Assembly: GCF_900105725.1 (NCBI RefSeq)
Contig: NZ_FNLM01000034.1
Span: 3,162,001 to 3,226,000, forward strand
Direction of reading: 5' to 3'
DNA: 64,000 nt
Source: Gordonia westfalica
Lineage (GTDB): Bacteria; Actinomycetota; Actinomycetes; Mycobacteriales; Mycobacteriaceae
The notes beneath the pieces were generated by a model. The model did not search any database. It saw only the letters and a program-made list of their open reading frames with translations, and was not told where the DNA came from. Shown in pieces: positions 44,946-53,753 of this stretch (its first letter is position 1; each line of letters begins with the position of its first letter). The position numbers and the translations under genes are program-made.

Positions 44946-45428
44946 TCAGGAAGCGGAGGGCGCAACCCGGTACACGACGACCGCGGCCGGGCGCACCGAG
45001 CGGTCGGCGACGAGCAGCCCTGGGCGCACGACCCCGAGCACCGTCCGGTCCAGCGTCGGGTCGGTCGTGGTCGCGACGTCCACCGCCTCCATCGTGCGGG
45101 CGTCGAAGTCGGCGCCGGCGGCCGGTGTGACCACCGCGCCGCCGCGACCGGTGATGATCCGCTCGAGGCCGGAGGCGAGGAGACCGAAGGCGGCCCGGTC
45201 GCCCTCCGATGCCGATGCCGCGCACGAGGCGGCGTCGGTGTAGAGCGCGAACAGGTCCACCAGTAGCGCGGCGTCGGCCCCGTTCGTCGCGGTCCGGGTA
45301 CCGGCCGCGGCGGCGAGCCGCTCGATCGTCGCGGTCTGGCGCGCGACCACCCGGCCGAGATCGGTCAGCTGTTCCTGCAGTTGTCCGAGGGCGGTGGCGG
45401 AGGGTGCAGCGGCATGATCCGACGTCAT
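44946..45428 (-). CDS. GrpE-like nucleotide exchange factor of the Hsp70/TerD cluster
   Basis: 160 residues. A short coiled-coil-like helix (LGQLQEQLTDLGRVVARQTA) precedes helices and a C-terminal beta domain in the GrpE layout: FDARTMEAVDVATTTDPTLD, TVLGVVRPGLLVADRSVRPA, VVVYR, matching the FD-LHEAV ... V-V-RPGY-L-DRVLRPA-V signature of GrpE. The long dimerisation helix is much shorter than in GrpE (about 200 residues). Expected job: release ADP from the neighbouring Hsp70. Divergent from that gene (76 bases between starts); TACGCT (45435-45440) lies 6 bases before the ATG (leaderless). The stop codon is at the IS boundary. Confidence 0.72.
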   Translation of the reverse strand: MTSDHAAAPSATALGQLQEQLTDLGRVVARQTATIERLAAAAGTRTATNGADAALLVDLFALYTDAASCAASASEGDRAAFGLLASGLERIITGRGGAVVTPAAGADFDARTMEAVDVATTTDPTLDRTVLGVVRPGLLVADRSVRPAAVVVYRVAPSAS

Positions 45429-45504
45429 TTCCACAGCGTAATCGTCGACCTGCGCACCGCGGTCGACGTCGCGGGTCCCGTTGCCGCTGCTAGCCTTGCC
45501 GATC

Positions 45505-47184
45505 GTGGGGGTATTCGGTGTGGATCTGGGGACCACGAACTCGGCGATCGCGAGAATCGACGCCGACGGCCGTCCGGAGGTGATCGTCGGCCTGTCCGGC
45601 GCATCGACCACCCCGTCGACCGTCCTCCTCACCTCGGCGACCGACCACGTCGTCGGCGAAGGCGCACGCCGGGAGGCGCGCCTCGATCCGGAGAACGTGT
45701 GCTCGCTGGTGAAGCGCCGCATGGGCGACTCCCAGTGGCGCTTCGTCGCCCACGGGCAGACCTGGTCGGCACCGGCCATCTCGGCGCTCATCCTCAAGTC
45801 GTTGATGTCCGACGCCGCCTTCACCACCGGCGAGCAGGTCGAGCGGGCGGTGATCACGGTGCCCGCCTACTTCGGCGACGAGGAGCGTCGCGCCACGATC
45901 CAGGCCGGTACCTACGCCGGTCTCGACGTGGCGGGCGTGCTGTCGGAACCGATCGCCGCGGCACTCTCCTACGGATTCGCCCGGATCACCGACGCCCTCG
46001 CCACCCGCACTCCCGACGAGACCGTCCTCGTCTACGACCTCGGCGGCGGCACCTTCGATGCGACCGTCATCGAACTCGCGGACCGCCGGATCACCGTGCT
46101 CGCCGTCGACGGCGACCATCAGCTCGGCGGCGCGGACTGGGACGAGCGGCTGGCCCTGCACCTGTCACGCACCTTCTGCGCCGAACACCCCGACGCCGAG
46201 GACCCGCTGGACGACTCGGCCGGTTCACAGTCGATCATCCTGGCCGCCGAACGCGCGAAACACGATCTCACCGAATCGGATTCGACGTCGGTGATCGTGT
46301 CGCACGACGGCGCACGGTCCGTCATCACCGTCACCCGTCCGGAGTTCGAAGAGCTCACACGACCACTGATGGCCCGGACCGTCGAGTTGACCAGATCCTG
46401 TCTGGCGGCCGCGGAGCGTCGTGGCGTCTCGAAGGTCGACCGCGTACTGCTCGTGGGCGGTTCCTCGCGGATGCCGATGGTGGCCCGCGAACTCGGCGCG
46501 GCCCTGGGCATCACCCCCGAGCTCGATGACCCCGATCTCGCGGTCGCGCGGGGAGCCGCGATCTACGGCGAGAAGCTCGAGATCGAGCGTCTCGTCCGGG
46601 CAGATCTGTTGACACGCGGACGTTTGCGCGACGACCGCACGCTCGTCGACGCCTCCCCCGCCGACCTCGACGAGTCCTGTTCGCGGGTGGCGGCCGCATT
46701 CGCACTGCCGGTGGGCAACGTGCGCCGGATGCTCGAGATCACCGTCGACACGGTGGTGTCACGCGGATTCGGCGTCCTCGCGGTCAACGGCCACCACGGG
46801 GAGCTCGAGGCCAGCTGGCTGGTCCAGCGCAATCAGCCCCTGCCCATCCGGGTCCGCCGTTCGTTCGGCACGATGCGCCGCGACCAGGCCCGCATCGAAC
46901 TGGTCGTCCTCGAGCAGCAGGGTCAGGCCGCATCCCCGCGGCCGGAGGACGCCAAGGTCCTCATCGAGGGCGCCATCACCGACATCCCGCCCGGATACGA
47001 CGAGGGCAGTGAGGTGGTCGTCACCTTCGAGATGGCCTTCGACGGTGTGCTGCACGTGACCGCCTTCCATGTCGAGGCGGGCATCCCCTTGGAGCTGTCG
47101 GCGAAGACCGGTGCCACGCTGTCGAAATCGGAGGTCGAACGCGAGCTCGATCAGGTCCACCGGACGAGACGACGCGACCACTAG
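45505..47184 (+). CDS. Hsp70-family chaperone with shortened C-terminus
   Basis: 559 residues from GTG 45505 (TAGCCT at 45491-45496, 8 bases upstream; leaderless). The nucleotide-binding domain is complete: FGVDLGTTNSAIARID, AVITVPAYFGDEERRATIQA, SEPIAAALSYG, VYDLGGGTFDATVIEL (about residue 175), LGGADWDERL, and VLLVGGSSRMPMVARELG. The substrate domain is recognisable as a beta region to about residue 540 but the helical lid of DnaK is missing, and NVRRMLEITVDTVVSRGFGV replaces the usual linker region. It is clearly not the housekeeping DnaK. Partners by context: GrpE-like protein, the 708-residue protein and TerD. No J-protein is nearby. Confidence 0.87.
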   Translation: MGVFGVDLGTTNSAIARIDADGRPEVIVGLSGASTTPSTVLLTSATDHVVGEGARREARLDPENVCSLVKRRMGDSQWRFVAHGQTWSAPAISALILKSLMSDAAFTTGEQVERAVITVPAYFGDEERRATIQAGTYAGLDVAGVLSEPIAAALSYGFARITDALATRTPDETVLVYDLGGGTFDATVIELADRRITVLAVDGDHQLGGADWDERLALHLSRTFCAEHPDAEDPLDDSAGSQSIILAAERAKHDLTESDSTSVIVSHDGARSVITVTRPEFEELTRPLMARTVELTRSCLAAAERRGVSKVDRVLLVGGSSRMPMVARELGAALGITPELDDPDLAVARGAAIYGEKLEIERLVRADLLTRGRLRDDRTLVDASPADLDESCSRVAAAFALPVGNVRRMLEITVDTVVSRGFGVLAVNGHHGELEASWLVQRNQPLPIRVRRSFGTMRRDQARIELVVLEQQGQAASPRPEDAKVLIEGAITDIPPGYDEGSEVVVTFEMAFDGVLHVTAFHVEAGIPLELSAKTGATLSKSEVERELDQVHRTRRRDH

Positions 47185-47198
47185 GCCGGGAGACCCAC

Positions 47199-49325
47199 AT
47201 GGAGCCCTTCGTCGGCAACGACTACCGCAAACGCGTTCTCGCCGCCGTCGAGCGTCGGGGCGGACCGGATGCATCCGACTCCTTCGAGCTGTACGACCTA
47301 CCACTCGACGAGGCCGAACGACTCGCGGACGACGCCGTCTCACAGCGGCTCGACGAGGTGTGGGCGTTCTGGCAGAAGCATCGTGACCACCCGAAGTACC
47401 GGATCCTGGTCGCCCGGCTGGTCGCCGAACACGACGCACGCTCCGCGCCGCTGCGGCACAAGACCGGCCGGATCGCCGAGGCGCGTGCGGCGCGAACCGG
47501 GCGAGAGCTCCGCGACCAAGAGCGTTTCGAGTTGCTGGACAACGCGATCGCGCGTTTGAATGAGCGGTACGGCGGAATCCCCGCGTCCAAGCGGGCCGGT
47601 CTCGACGACATCGGTTCGATGGGCGGCCTCGCTCCCGACGAGATCGCGAGACGTCTGCGTCGCCACCGGATCATCGACGACACCGATGTCGAGACGCCGC
47701 CACTACCGCCACCGGTACCGTCGTTGACCAGCCGCCGGCGCTCCCAGATCGCCGAACTGCTGGCGGAGTTCGACCGTCTCCACGACGACCACCCGACGCC
47801 GACGCTGTTCGCGCTGCTCCACCTCGACACCGACGACACCGCCGACCGCGGACTGATCACGTCCCGGGCCGCCGCGCTCAACGAACGCGCCCGCGAGCTG
47901 CCGGCCGGCCGGTTCCGCGCGGTGATCGACGAACTGCTGGTCCATGTGCACTCGGTACTGCTCGCCGAAACCGCACTCGCGGAAGAGTATCGGCGGTCGA
48001 TGATCGAGGAGGTCACCGAGTACCTCCGACCCCGGGTGCGGGCCGCGGTCCTCGTCGAGGACGAACTGGGCGCGGACGATCACGGTTTCCTCCTCGAGGA
48101 CGCGCAACGCCGCGGACTCGGCCGTCGTGACGCCCGCGCGGTCATCGCCGGGCTCGCCGACGACGCCGGCGCGACGGTACAGCCGACCTCCTCGGGCGGT
48201 CATCACACGCCTGACCCGCTGCCGGTCGGGACACGAGAGCGGCTGTGGGACAGCGATCTCCGTGCGGCGCGCGCCGCGTTGCGGGACGGCCGGCCGGTCC
48301 GGGCACAGGAGGCCGTCGACGACGCCCGACGGGCCGCCGGCGACGATCCCGCCGCGTCACGTCAGGTCGCTGCGGTCGCCGACGAGGTCGATCGCGTCCT
48401 CCGACGCGCAGCCGGCGACTATCGACGCGCCCTGGCCCTCGCCGGTGACAAACGATTCGTCGCCGCACTGGACCTCTTCGAGACGCTGGGCCGCGAAGCA
48501 CGCGACATCGACCTCGTGGTCCCCGGGAACATGAGCCTCGCCGACCATCTCGAACGAGCACGTCAGATCGTCGCGGCCGCCGATGAGCTCGCCAGAGCCT
48601 CCCACGCCGACGCCACGCCGCTCCTGGAGATGCAAGGCCGGATCGTCGATCACGAAGAATTGAATTCTGCCGCAGCCGGTTACGCGGTCGACCCGCCACG
48701 AAACCCTCGCGTGCTCAGCGCCGCGGGTGCCACCACCGTGCAGTGGGACCCCTCGTCGACCCCGTCGGCGGTCTACCGCGTCGTCCGGATCGGCGCCGAC
48801 GGCTCGTCGCGAACCCTCGGACGCACCTCGTCGACCGAACTAACCGACGGCACCCCCGCCGAACACGCGCCTCCGGTCTACGAGGTCACCGCCGTCGTCG
48901 GCGGGCGACACTCGGCACCGGCCCGCACCGATGCCGGACGGCCGGGCGTCGCCACCTCCCCCACCGCACCTGCAGCTGCAACTGCACCTGAACCTGAACC
49001 TGCACCGAGTGATCCACCGCCGATCTCCGCGGTGCGCGTCGAAGGCGACACGATCCGGTTCGAGTGGCCCGACGGTGTCACCGAGGCGATGGTCGTCATT
49101 CGTACGGATGCCGCTCCGAGCGATCCGGCCGATCCTCGGGCGACGGCATCCAAGGTGACCAACATGCGCTATCAGATCGACGGCGGGGTCCCGATGTCGA
49201 CGAACATCCCACGTCCGTGCCATGTCGCGGTCGCGAGTTGCCGTCGGACTCCCGCGGGCGCGCTGGTCGTCGCCTCGGCATTCGGCCGGAGCGCCCGGGC
49301 CCAGGCTCCTGCACGCGACTGCTGA
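47199..49325 (+). CDS. Unrecognised 708-residue helical protein with two C-terminal FN3-like domains
   Basis: No family recognised. Residues 1-165 are charged and helical (FVGNDYRKRVLAAVERRG; RLDEVWAFWQKHRDHPKYRI; ERFELLDNAIARLNERYGG) with EIARRLRRHRIIDD. Residues 180-490 are mostly helical with a repeat-like region (ARAALRDGRPVRAQEAVDDA, DYRRALALAGDKRFVAALDL) similar in texture to TPR-type helices. Residues about 500-590 and 606-705 look like two fibronectin-III-like beta domains (TTVQWDPSSTPSAVYRVVRI; TIRFEWPDGVTEAMVVIRTD) joined by an Ala/Pro/Glu linker. No signal peptide or membrane segment. GGGAG-type site; 14 bases after the Hsp70 stop and 81 before TerD, so it is co-transcribed. It may replace the J-protein or act as a client adaptor; that is inference. 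Confidence 0.7.
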   Translation: MEPFVGNDYRKRVLAAVERRGGPDASDSFELYDLPLDEAERLADDAVSQRLDEVWAFWQKHRDHPKYRILVARLVAEHDARSAPLRHKTGRIAEARAARTGRELRDQERFELLDNAIARLNERYGGIPASKRAGLDDIGSMGGLAPDEIARRLRRHRIIDDTDVETPPLPPPVPSLTSRRRSQIAELLAEFDRLHDDHPTPTLFALLHLDTDDTADRGLITSRAAALNERARELPAGRFRAVIDELLVHVHSVLLAETALAEEYRRSMIEEVTEYLRPRVRAAVLVEDELGADDHGFLLEDAQRRGLGRRDARAVIAGLADDAGATVQPTSSGGHHTPDPLPVGTRERLWDSDLRAARAALRDGRPVRAQEAVDDARRAAGDDPAASRQVAAVADEVDRVLRRAAGDYRRALALAGDKRFVAALDLFETLGREARDIDLVVPGNMSLADHLERARQIVAAADELARASHADATPLLEMQGRIVDHEELNSAAAGYAVDPPRNPRVLSAAGATTVQWDPSSTPSAVYRVVRIGADGSSRTLGRTSSTELTDGTPAEHAPPVYEVTAVVGGRHSAPARTDAGRPGVATSPTAPAAATAPEPEPAPSDPPPISAVRVEGDTIRFEWPDGVTEAMVVIRTDAAPSDPADPRATASKVTNMRYQIDGGVPMSTNIPRPCHVAVASCRRTPAGALVVASAFGRSARAQAPARDC

Positions 49326-49406
49326 CGGCGTCGGGTCTCCACTACTCTGGGCAGCAGATCACCGCGACCGACGACGATGTCGCCCACGACGAGATGAGGG
49401 AACCAG

Positions 49407-50111
49407 ATGGGGATCGACTACACCAAGCGCCCGAAAGCCCAACCGCCGCAACCTCCTGCGCAGCCCCCCGCTCCCACACCCGCCTACGGTCAGCAGCCGC
49501 CGGCCCAGCCGGTGTCGCTCTCCAAGATCACGCTGACCAAGTCGGCGCCGAGCATCTCGCTGAGCAAGCAGGGCGCGACCACCGGCCAGGTGCGCGTCAA
49601 CCTCAGCTGGACTGCCAACACCTCGGGCGGCGGACTGTTCCGCAAGGCGAAGGGCATCGACCTCGACCTCGCCTGCATGTGGGAGTTCACCGACGGCAGC
49701 AAGGGCATCGTCCAGGCCCTGGGCAACTCGTTCCAGGCACCCCGCCAGGGACAACCGATCATCTACCTCGACGGTGACGACCGCTCCGGCAAGGGCGGCG
49801 AGAACATGTATATCGATCTCTCCGCAACCAACCAGATCCGCCGCATCCTGATCTTCGCCTACATCTACGAGGGCACCCCCAACTGGGCGAGCGCCAACGG
49901 CGTCGTCACGCTGTCCCCGGCGAGCGGACCGGAGATCGAGGTCCGACTCGACGAGGCCGATCAGTCCGCGATCTCCTGCGCGATCGCATTGCTCGAGAAC
50001 CGCGGCGGCGAACTGGTGATCAACCGCGAGGTCCGCTACATCCGCGGCGCCCAGGACAAGGTCGACGAGGCCTACGGCTGGGGCATGAACTGGCGGGGCG
50101 CACGCAAGTAG
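49407..50111 (+). CDS. TerD-domain protein
   Basis: 234 residues. A Pro/Gln-rich tail of about 40 residues precedes a TerD fold: VSLSKITLTKSAPSISLSKQ, GIDLDLACMWEF, IIYLDGDDRSGKGGENMYID, ILIFAYIYEGTPNW and LDEADQSAISCAIALLENRG, and a conserved VNREVRYIRG-type end. TerD domains bind Ca2+; the acidic loop here (DGDDRSGKGGEN) keeps two Asp and one Glu but lacks the usual run of acidic residues. No TerB, TerC, TerZ or TerF gene lies nearby, so classical tellurite resistance is unlikely. A GAGGG site precedes ATG 49407. Last gene of the Hsp70 operon. Confidence 0.87.
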   Translation: MGIDYTKRPKAQPPQPPAQPPAPTPAYGQQPPAQPVSLSKITLTKSAPSISLSKQGATTGQVRVNLSWTANTSGGGLFRKAKGIDLDLACMWEFTDGSKGIVQALGNSFQAPRQGQPIIYLDGDDRSGKGGENMYIDLSATNQIRRILIFAYIYEGTPNWASANGVVTLSPASGPEIEVRLDEADQSAISCAIALLENRGGELVINREVRYIRGAQDKVDEAYGWGMNWRGARK

Positions 50112-50203
50112 CGGCACGGCGGTCGTGGCGTCATCAGCCGTCCACGTAGTGGCATGATCGTCGCAGTCCGCGAAAACGGACATCCGCGCGAAAGGACCCC
50201 GCC

Positions 50204-50983
50204 ATGACCGCCACCGCTCTGTCCGGATTCCTCACCGGCCTCGCCGACGGATCCCTCCGGGTGATCGACCTGACCACCCCGCTGTCCAGTTCGACCCCGG
50301 CACTGCGGTTGCCGGCGCAGTTCGCGAGCCTGATCGACTTCAGCCTCGAAGAGGTCAGCGCCTACAACGAACCCGGACCGTACTGGCGGCACAACAACAT
50401 CCACACCGGCGAGCACATCGGCACCCACCTCGACGCACCGATCCACTGGATCAGCGGCCGCGACGGTGACGACGTCTCGCAGATCCCGGTGCAGCGACTG
50501 ATCGGTCCGGCCGCGGTCCTCGACCTAACCGCCCAGGTCGCCGACAATCCCGACTACCTCCTGGAGGTCTCCGACGTCGAAGCCTGGGAGACCGAACACG
50601 GCGAGCTGCTCCCCGGCGCCTGGCTCCTGCTGCGCACCGGGTGGGAGTCGCGCGGCGAATCAGAAGCCGAGTTCCTCAACGCCGACGAGACCGGCTCGCA
50701 CACCCCGGGTGTCTCGGTGGAATGCGCCGAGTGGCTGGCCACCAAGCGGCAGATCTCCGGCCTCGGCGTCGAGACCGTCGGCGTCGACGCCGGTCTGGCC
50801 GGCGGTTTCGATCCGGCCTTCCCCGTCCACTACCACTTCCTCGGCAACGACAAGTACGGCCTGACCTCGCTGCGGAATCTCGGTTTGCTGCCGGCGACCG
50901 GCGCCGTGGTCGTCGTCAGTCCGCTCCCGATCGTCGGTGGCACCGGAAGCCCATCGCGGGTCCTGGCGATCGTCGAGAACTGA
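50204..50983 (+). CDS. Cyclase-family metal hydrolase
   Basis: 259 residues. The metal-binding signature HTGEHIGTHLDAPIHW (HxGTHxDxPxH) places it in the cyclase/kynurenine-formamidase family (PF04199). DLTTPLSSSTP is the usual N-terminus, and GVDAGLAGGFDPAFPVHYHF carries the later His residues. Amide or lactone hydrolysis is expected, substrate unknown. It is followed after 5 bases by a ThDP enzyme, an order that suggests one catabolic pathway. SD GAAAGGA. Confidence 0.87.
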   Translation: MTATALSGFLTGLADGSLRVIDLTTPLSSSTPALRLPAQFASLIDFSLEEVSAYNEPGPYWRHNNIHTGEHIGTHLDAPIHWISGRDGDDVSQIPVQRLIGPAAVLDLTAQVADNPDYLLEVSDVEAWETEHGELLPGAWLLLRTGWESRGESEAEFLNADETGSHTPGVSVECAEWLATKRQISGLGVETVGVDAGLAGGFDPAFPVHYHFLGNDKYGLTSLRNLGLLPATGAVVVVSPLPIVGGTGSPSRVLAIVEN

Positions 50984-50988
50984 TCGCG

Positions 50989-52680
50989 GTGACCGGCTCA
51001 GCAACAACGTACGGCCCCACGGTCGCCGACGTCGTCGGCCGGGTTCTGGCGGATCTCGGTGTCGGCCACGCCTTCGGGGTCGTCGGCAGCGGCAACTTCG
51101 TGATGACCAACGCGCTGCGTGCCGGCGGGGTCGGATTCACCGCGGCGCGCCACGAGGGCGGCGCGGCCTCCATGGCCGACGCCTATTCACGCATGTCGGG
51201 CCGGGTGGGCCTGCTGACCGTGCACCAGGGCTGTGGTCTGACGAACGCGGTCACCGGCATCGGCGAGGCGGCCAAGAGCCGTACCCCGATGATCGTGCTG
51301 ACCGCCGACGCTCCCGCTGCCGCACTGCAATCGAACTTCCGCATCGACCAGGACGCACTGGCGACGAGCGTGGGCGCGGTGAGCGACCGCGTCTACGGCC
51401 CGAACACCGTGGTCGCCGACGTGACCCGCGCCTACCGCACCGCGGTGACGCAGCGTCGAACCGTGGTCCTCAACGTGGCGATCGACGTGGCCGCCGCGCC
51501 GGCAGCGGCGACAGGACCGGTCATCGTATCGGTCCAGACGCCGCGCATCCGGCCCGACGCCGCGTCGGTCGACGCCCTCACCGCCGCAATCCGGGCGGCG
51601 CGTCGACCGGTCTTCGTCGCCGGCCGGGGCGGGCGCGAGGCCGGTCCGCAGATCGCGGCTCTCGCCGAGGCGAGCGGTGCGCTGCTCGCCACGTCGGCGG
51701 TGGCCAACGGGCTGTTCGCCGGAGATCCGTTCTCGCTGGGCATCTCCGGTGGTTTCTCGTCGCCGACGGTCGCCGAGCTCATCTCCGATGCCGACCTCAT
51801 CGTCGGGTGGGGCTGTGCGCTCAACATGTGGACCATGCGGCAGGGCCGCCTCATCGGCGATCAGACCGTGGTGGCCCAGATCGACGTCGAGGTCGAGGCG
51901 ATCGGGGCGCACCGTCCCGTCGACGTCGGCGTACTGGGAGATTGCGCGGCCACCGCCGACGATGTGCTCGCCGCACTCGCCGGTGACCCTTTGTCGCACA
52001 GCGGGTACCGCACCTCCGAGGTGGCCGGGCGGATCGCCGGGTCGGCCCGGTGGCAGGACGTCCCGGTCACCGCCGAATCCGTCACCACCGAACGCTCCTG
52101 GGGCCGAATCGACCCGCGCGCCTTGAGTATTGCGCTCGACGAGATCCTGCCCGCCGACCGGGTCCTGTCGATCGACTCGGGCAACTTCATGGGCTACCCC
52201 TCGACCCATCTGTCGGTGCCCGACGAATTCGGCTTCTGCTTCACCCAGGCATTCCAGTCGATCGGCCTGGGACTGGGCACCGCCATCGGCGCCGCGATCG
52301 CCCAACCCGGCCGGCTCCCCGTCCTCGGGACCGGCGACGGCGGCTTCCTGATGGCCATCGCCGAACTGGAAACCGCCGTCCGCCTGGCACTTCCACTCGT
52401 CGTGATCGTGTACAACGACTCCGCCTACGGCGCCGAGGTACACCACTTCGGCGACGCCGACATGACCACGGTGACGTTCCCGGACGTGGACATCGCCGCG
52501 ATCGCCCGCGGCCACGGCGCCACCGGGGTGACGGTCACCGGATTCGACGACCTCGACGAGGTACGACGCTGGGTCGCCGCACTCGGGTCCTCCGAACCGT
52601 CCGGTCCGCTGGTCATCGACGCCAAGATCACCGACGACGGCGGGTCCTGGTGGCTCGCCGAGGCGTTCGCGGGGCACTGA
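50989..52680 (+). CDS. Thiamine-diphosphate enzyme, acetolactate-synthase-like
   Basis: 563 residues from GTG 50989. All three ThDP-enzyme domains: PYR domain with catalytic Glu in AARHEGGAASMADAYSR; central domain FVAGRGGREAGPQIAALAEA; PP domain with GTGDGGFLMAIAELETAVRL followed by VIVYNDSAYGAEVHHFGDAD (GDG ... N metal motif). It could be an acetolactate-synthase-like ligase or a 2-ketoacid decarboxylase. The 5-base gap to the cyclase gene implies a coupled pathway step. Confidence 0.88.
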   Translation: MTGSATTYGPTVADVVGRVLADLGVGHAFGVVGSGNFVMTNALRAGGVGFTAARHEGGAASMADAYSRMSGRVGLLTVHQGCGLTNAVTGIGEAAKSRTPMIVLTADAPAAALQSNFRIDQDALATSVGAVSDRVYGPNTVVADVTRAYRTAVTQRRTVVLNVAIDVAAAPAAATGPVIVSVQTPRIRPDAASVDALTAAIRAARRPVFVAGRGGREAGPQIAALAEASGALLATSAVANGLFAGDPFSLGISGGFSSPTVAELISDADLIVGWGCALNMWTMRQGRLIGDQTVVAQIDVEVEAIGAHRPVDVGVLGDCAATADDVLAALAGDPLSHSGYRTSEVAGRIAGSARWQDVPVTAESVTTERSWGRIDPRALSIALDEILPADRVLSIDSGNFMGYPSTHLSVPDEFGFCFTQAFQSIGLGLGTAIGAAIAQPGRLPVLGTGDGGFLMAIAELETAVRLALPLVVIVYNDSAYGAEVHHFGDADMTTVTFPDVDIAAIARGHGATGVTVTGFDDLDEVRRWVAALGSSEPSGPLVIDAKITDDGGSWWLAEAFAGH

Positions 52681-52824
52681 CCCTTCGTGGCTCGCTTCGC
52701 TCGCACCTCAGGGAGCGAGGTCAAGTCGTACGCGGCCGCCCCCTTGCCGCCTGACCCGAAAGAGCGCAACGCACCCAGCTCTGCTGCCTGAGGTGCGAGG
52801 AGCGCAAGCGACGAGCCTCGAAGG
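52681..52824. repeat. Inverted pair of dispersed repeats at a convergent junction
   Basis: Left copy 52681-52720 (CCCTTCGTGGCTCGCTTCGC, then CTCGCACCTCAGGGAGCGAG). Right copy 52787-52824 (CCTGAGGTGCGAGGAGCGC, then CGACGAGCCTCGAAGG). They are inverted with respect to each other, so they may fold together and end both converging transcripts. Confidence 0.75.
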
Positions 52825-52893
52825 CCCGGTGAGACACCGTCGCCCACCCAACCACCGGTCGAGTTGAGGTTCGGCAGTCGGGGACGAGATCTC

Positions 52894-53712
52894 TCACCGC
52901 CGACCCGCGAAGATCACCCGGCCCAGGAGTCCGACGACGAACATCGCGACCCCCACGCCGCCGACGATGAGCGCGACATGGGTGAGGTCGGAGTAGGCGC
53001 CGTCGATGATCAGTTCCGCCACCTGTCGACCCGACGATTCCGCGCCGGCGACCTCCTGCTTGGCGCGATCGGCGAAGAACAGGCCGATGGCCCAGCTGGC
53101 GACCCCGGCCGCGACGGCGCCGAGGCCGAGCCACGCGAACACGGTGCCGCGCCGTCGGGCCAGCAACAGGGCGAGGAGCCCGGCCACGACCGCCACCGCT
53201 GCCGCCACCCGGGCGAGGAAGCTGATCTGCTTACCCACCTCGGCATATCTACCGGCCTCGAGACCTGATGCACCATTGGTCAATTCGACGACGACCGGTC
53301 CCGAGATCTCGTTCGGGGTGCCGGTCAGGTTGAGCGCGCGGTTGATCATCGCGGTGATGTCGAGCTGCATGACGGACGTGTCGGCGCCCGGTGCGGGTTC
53401 GGTGAACAGCCAGGCGTGCTGCTGGCCGACGACGTCGGCGAAGTCGAGGCGGAACTGTTCGCTGTCGGTGTACCCGGCGGCCAGGGGCCGCACCAGCGCA
53501 CCCGCGATCGGGAGATCGGTGCGGGCCGTGGCCTGCGCGGCGATCTCGTCCGCCAGATAGTCCTTCACCTTCTGGTTCTCGGCCATCGGCGCGACGGTGG
53601 AGACGAATCCGTCCTGATCGACGATGCGCAGGTCGAGCCAGAGGGCGGGGACCGCGAGCACGGTCGCTGCCATCGCGACGAGCGTCATCAGGGCACTCAG
53701 AAAGCTACGCAC
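52894..53712 (-). CDS. Membrane protein with extracytoplasmic domain
   Basis: 272 residues from GTG 53712. Hydrophobic N-terminal anchor (LMTLVAMAATVLAVPALWL), a polar domain of about 120 residues (VSTVAPMAENQKVKDYLADE ... VGQQHAWLF), then three hydrophobic segments near the C-terminus (VAAAVAVVAGLLALLLARRR; FAWLGLGAVAAGVASWAIGL; VALIVGGVGVAMFVVGLL). No known family assigned; actinobacteria have many such proteins of unknown role. Convergent with the ThDP enzyme. Confidence 0.78.
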   Translation of the reverse strand: MRSFLSALMTLVAMAATVLAVPALWLDLRIVDQDGFVSTVAPMAENQKVKDYLADEIAAQATARTDLPIAGALVRPLAAGYTDSEQFRLDFADVVGQQHAWLFTEPAPGADTSVMQLDITAMINRALNLTGTPNEISGPVVVELTNGASGLEAGRYAEVGKQISFLARVAAAVAVVAGLLALLLARRRGTVFAWLGLGAVAAGVASWAIGLFFADRAKQEVAGAESSGRQVAELIIDGAYSDLTHVALIVGGVGVAMFVVGLLGRVIFAGRR

Positions 53713-53753
53713 CCCACGAGGCTACCGAGCGAGGGCTCCTGCGCTGACGGCTC

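Noticed and set aside
49407..50111. Tellurite-resistance operon
   Set aside because: Only the TerD domain is present; no TerA, TerB, TerC, TerZ or TerF neighbours, and the acidic Ca2+ loop is reduced.
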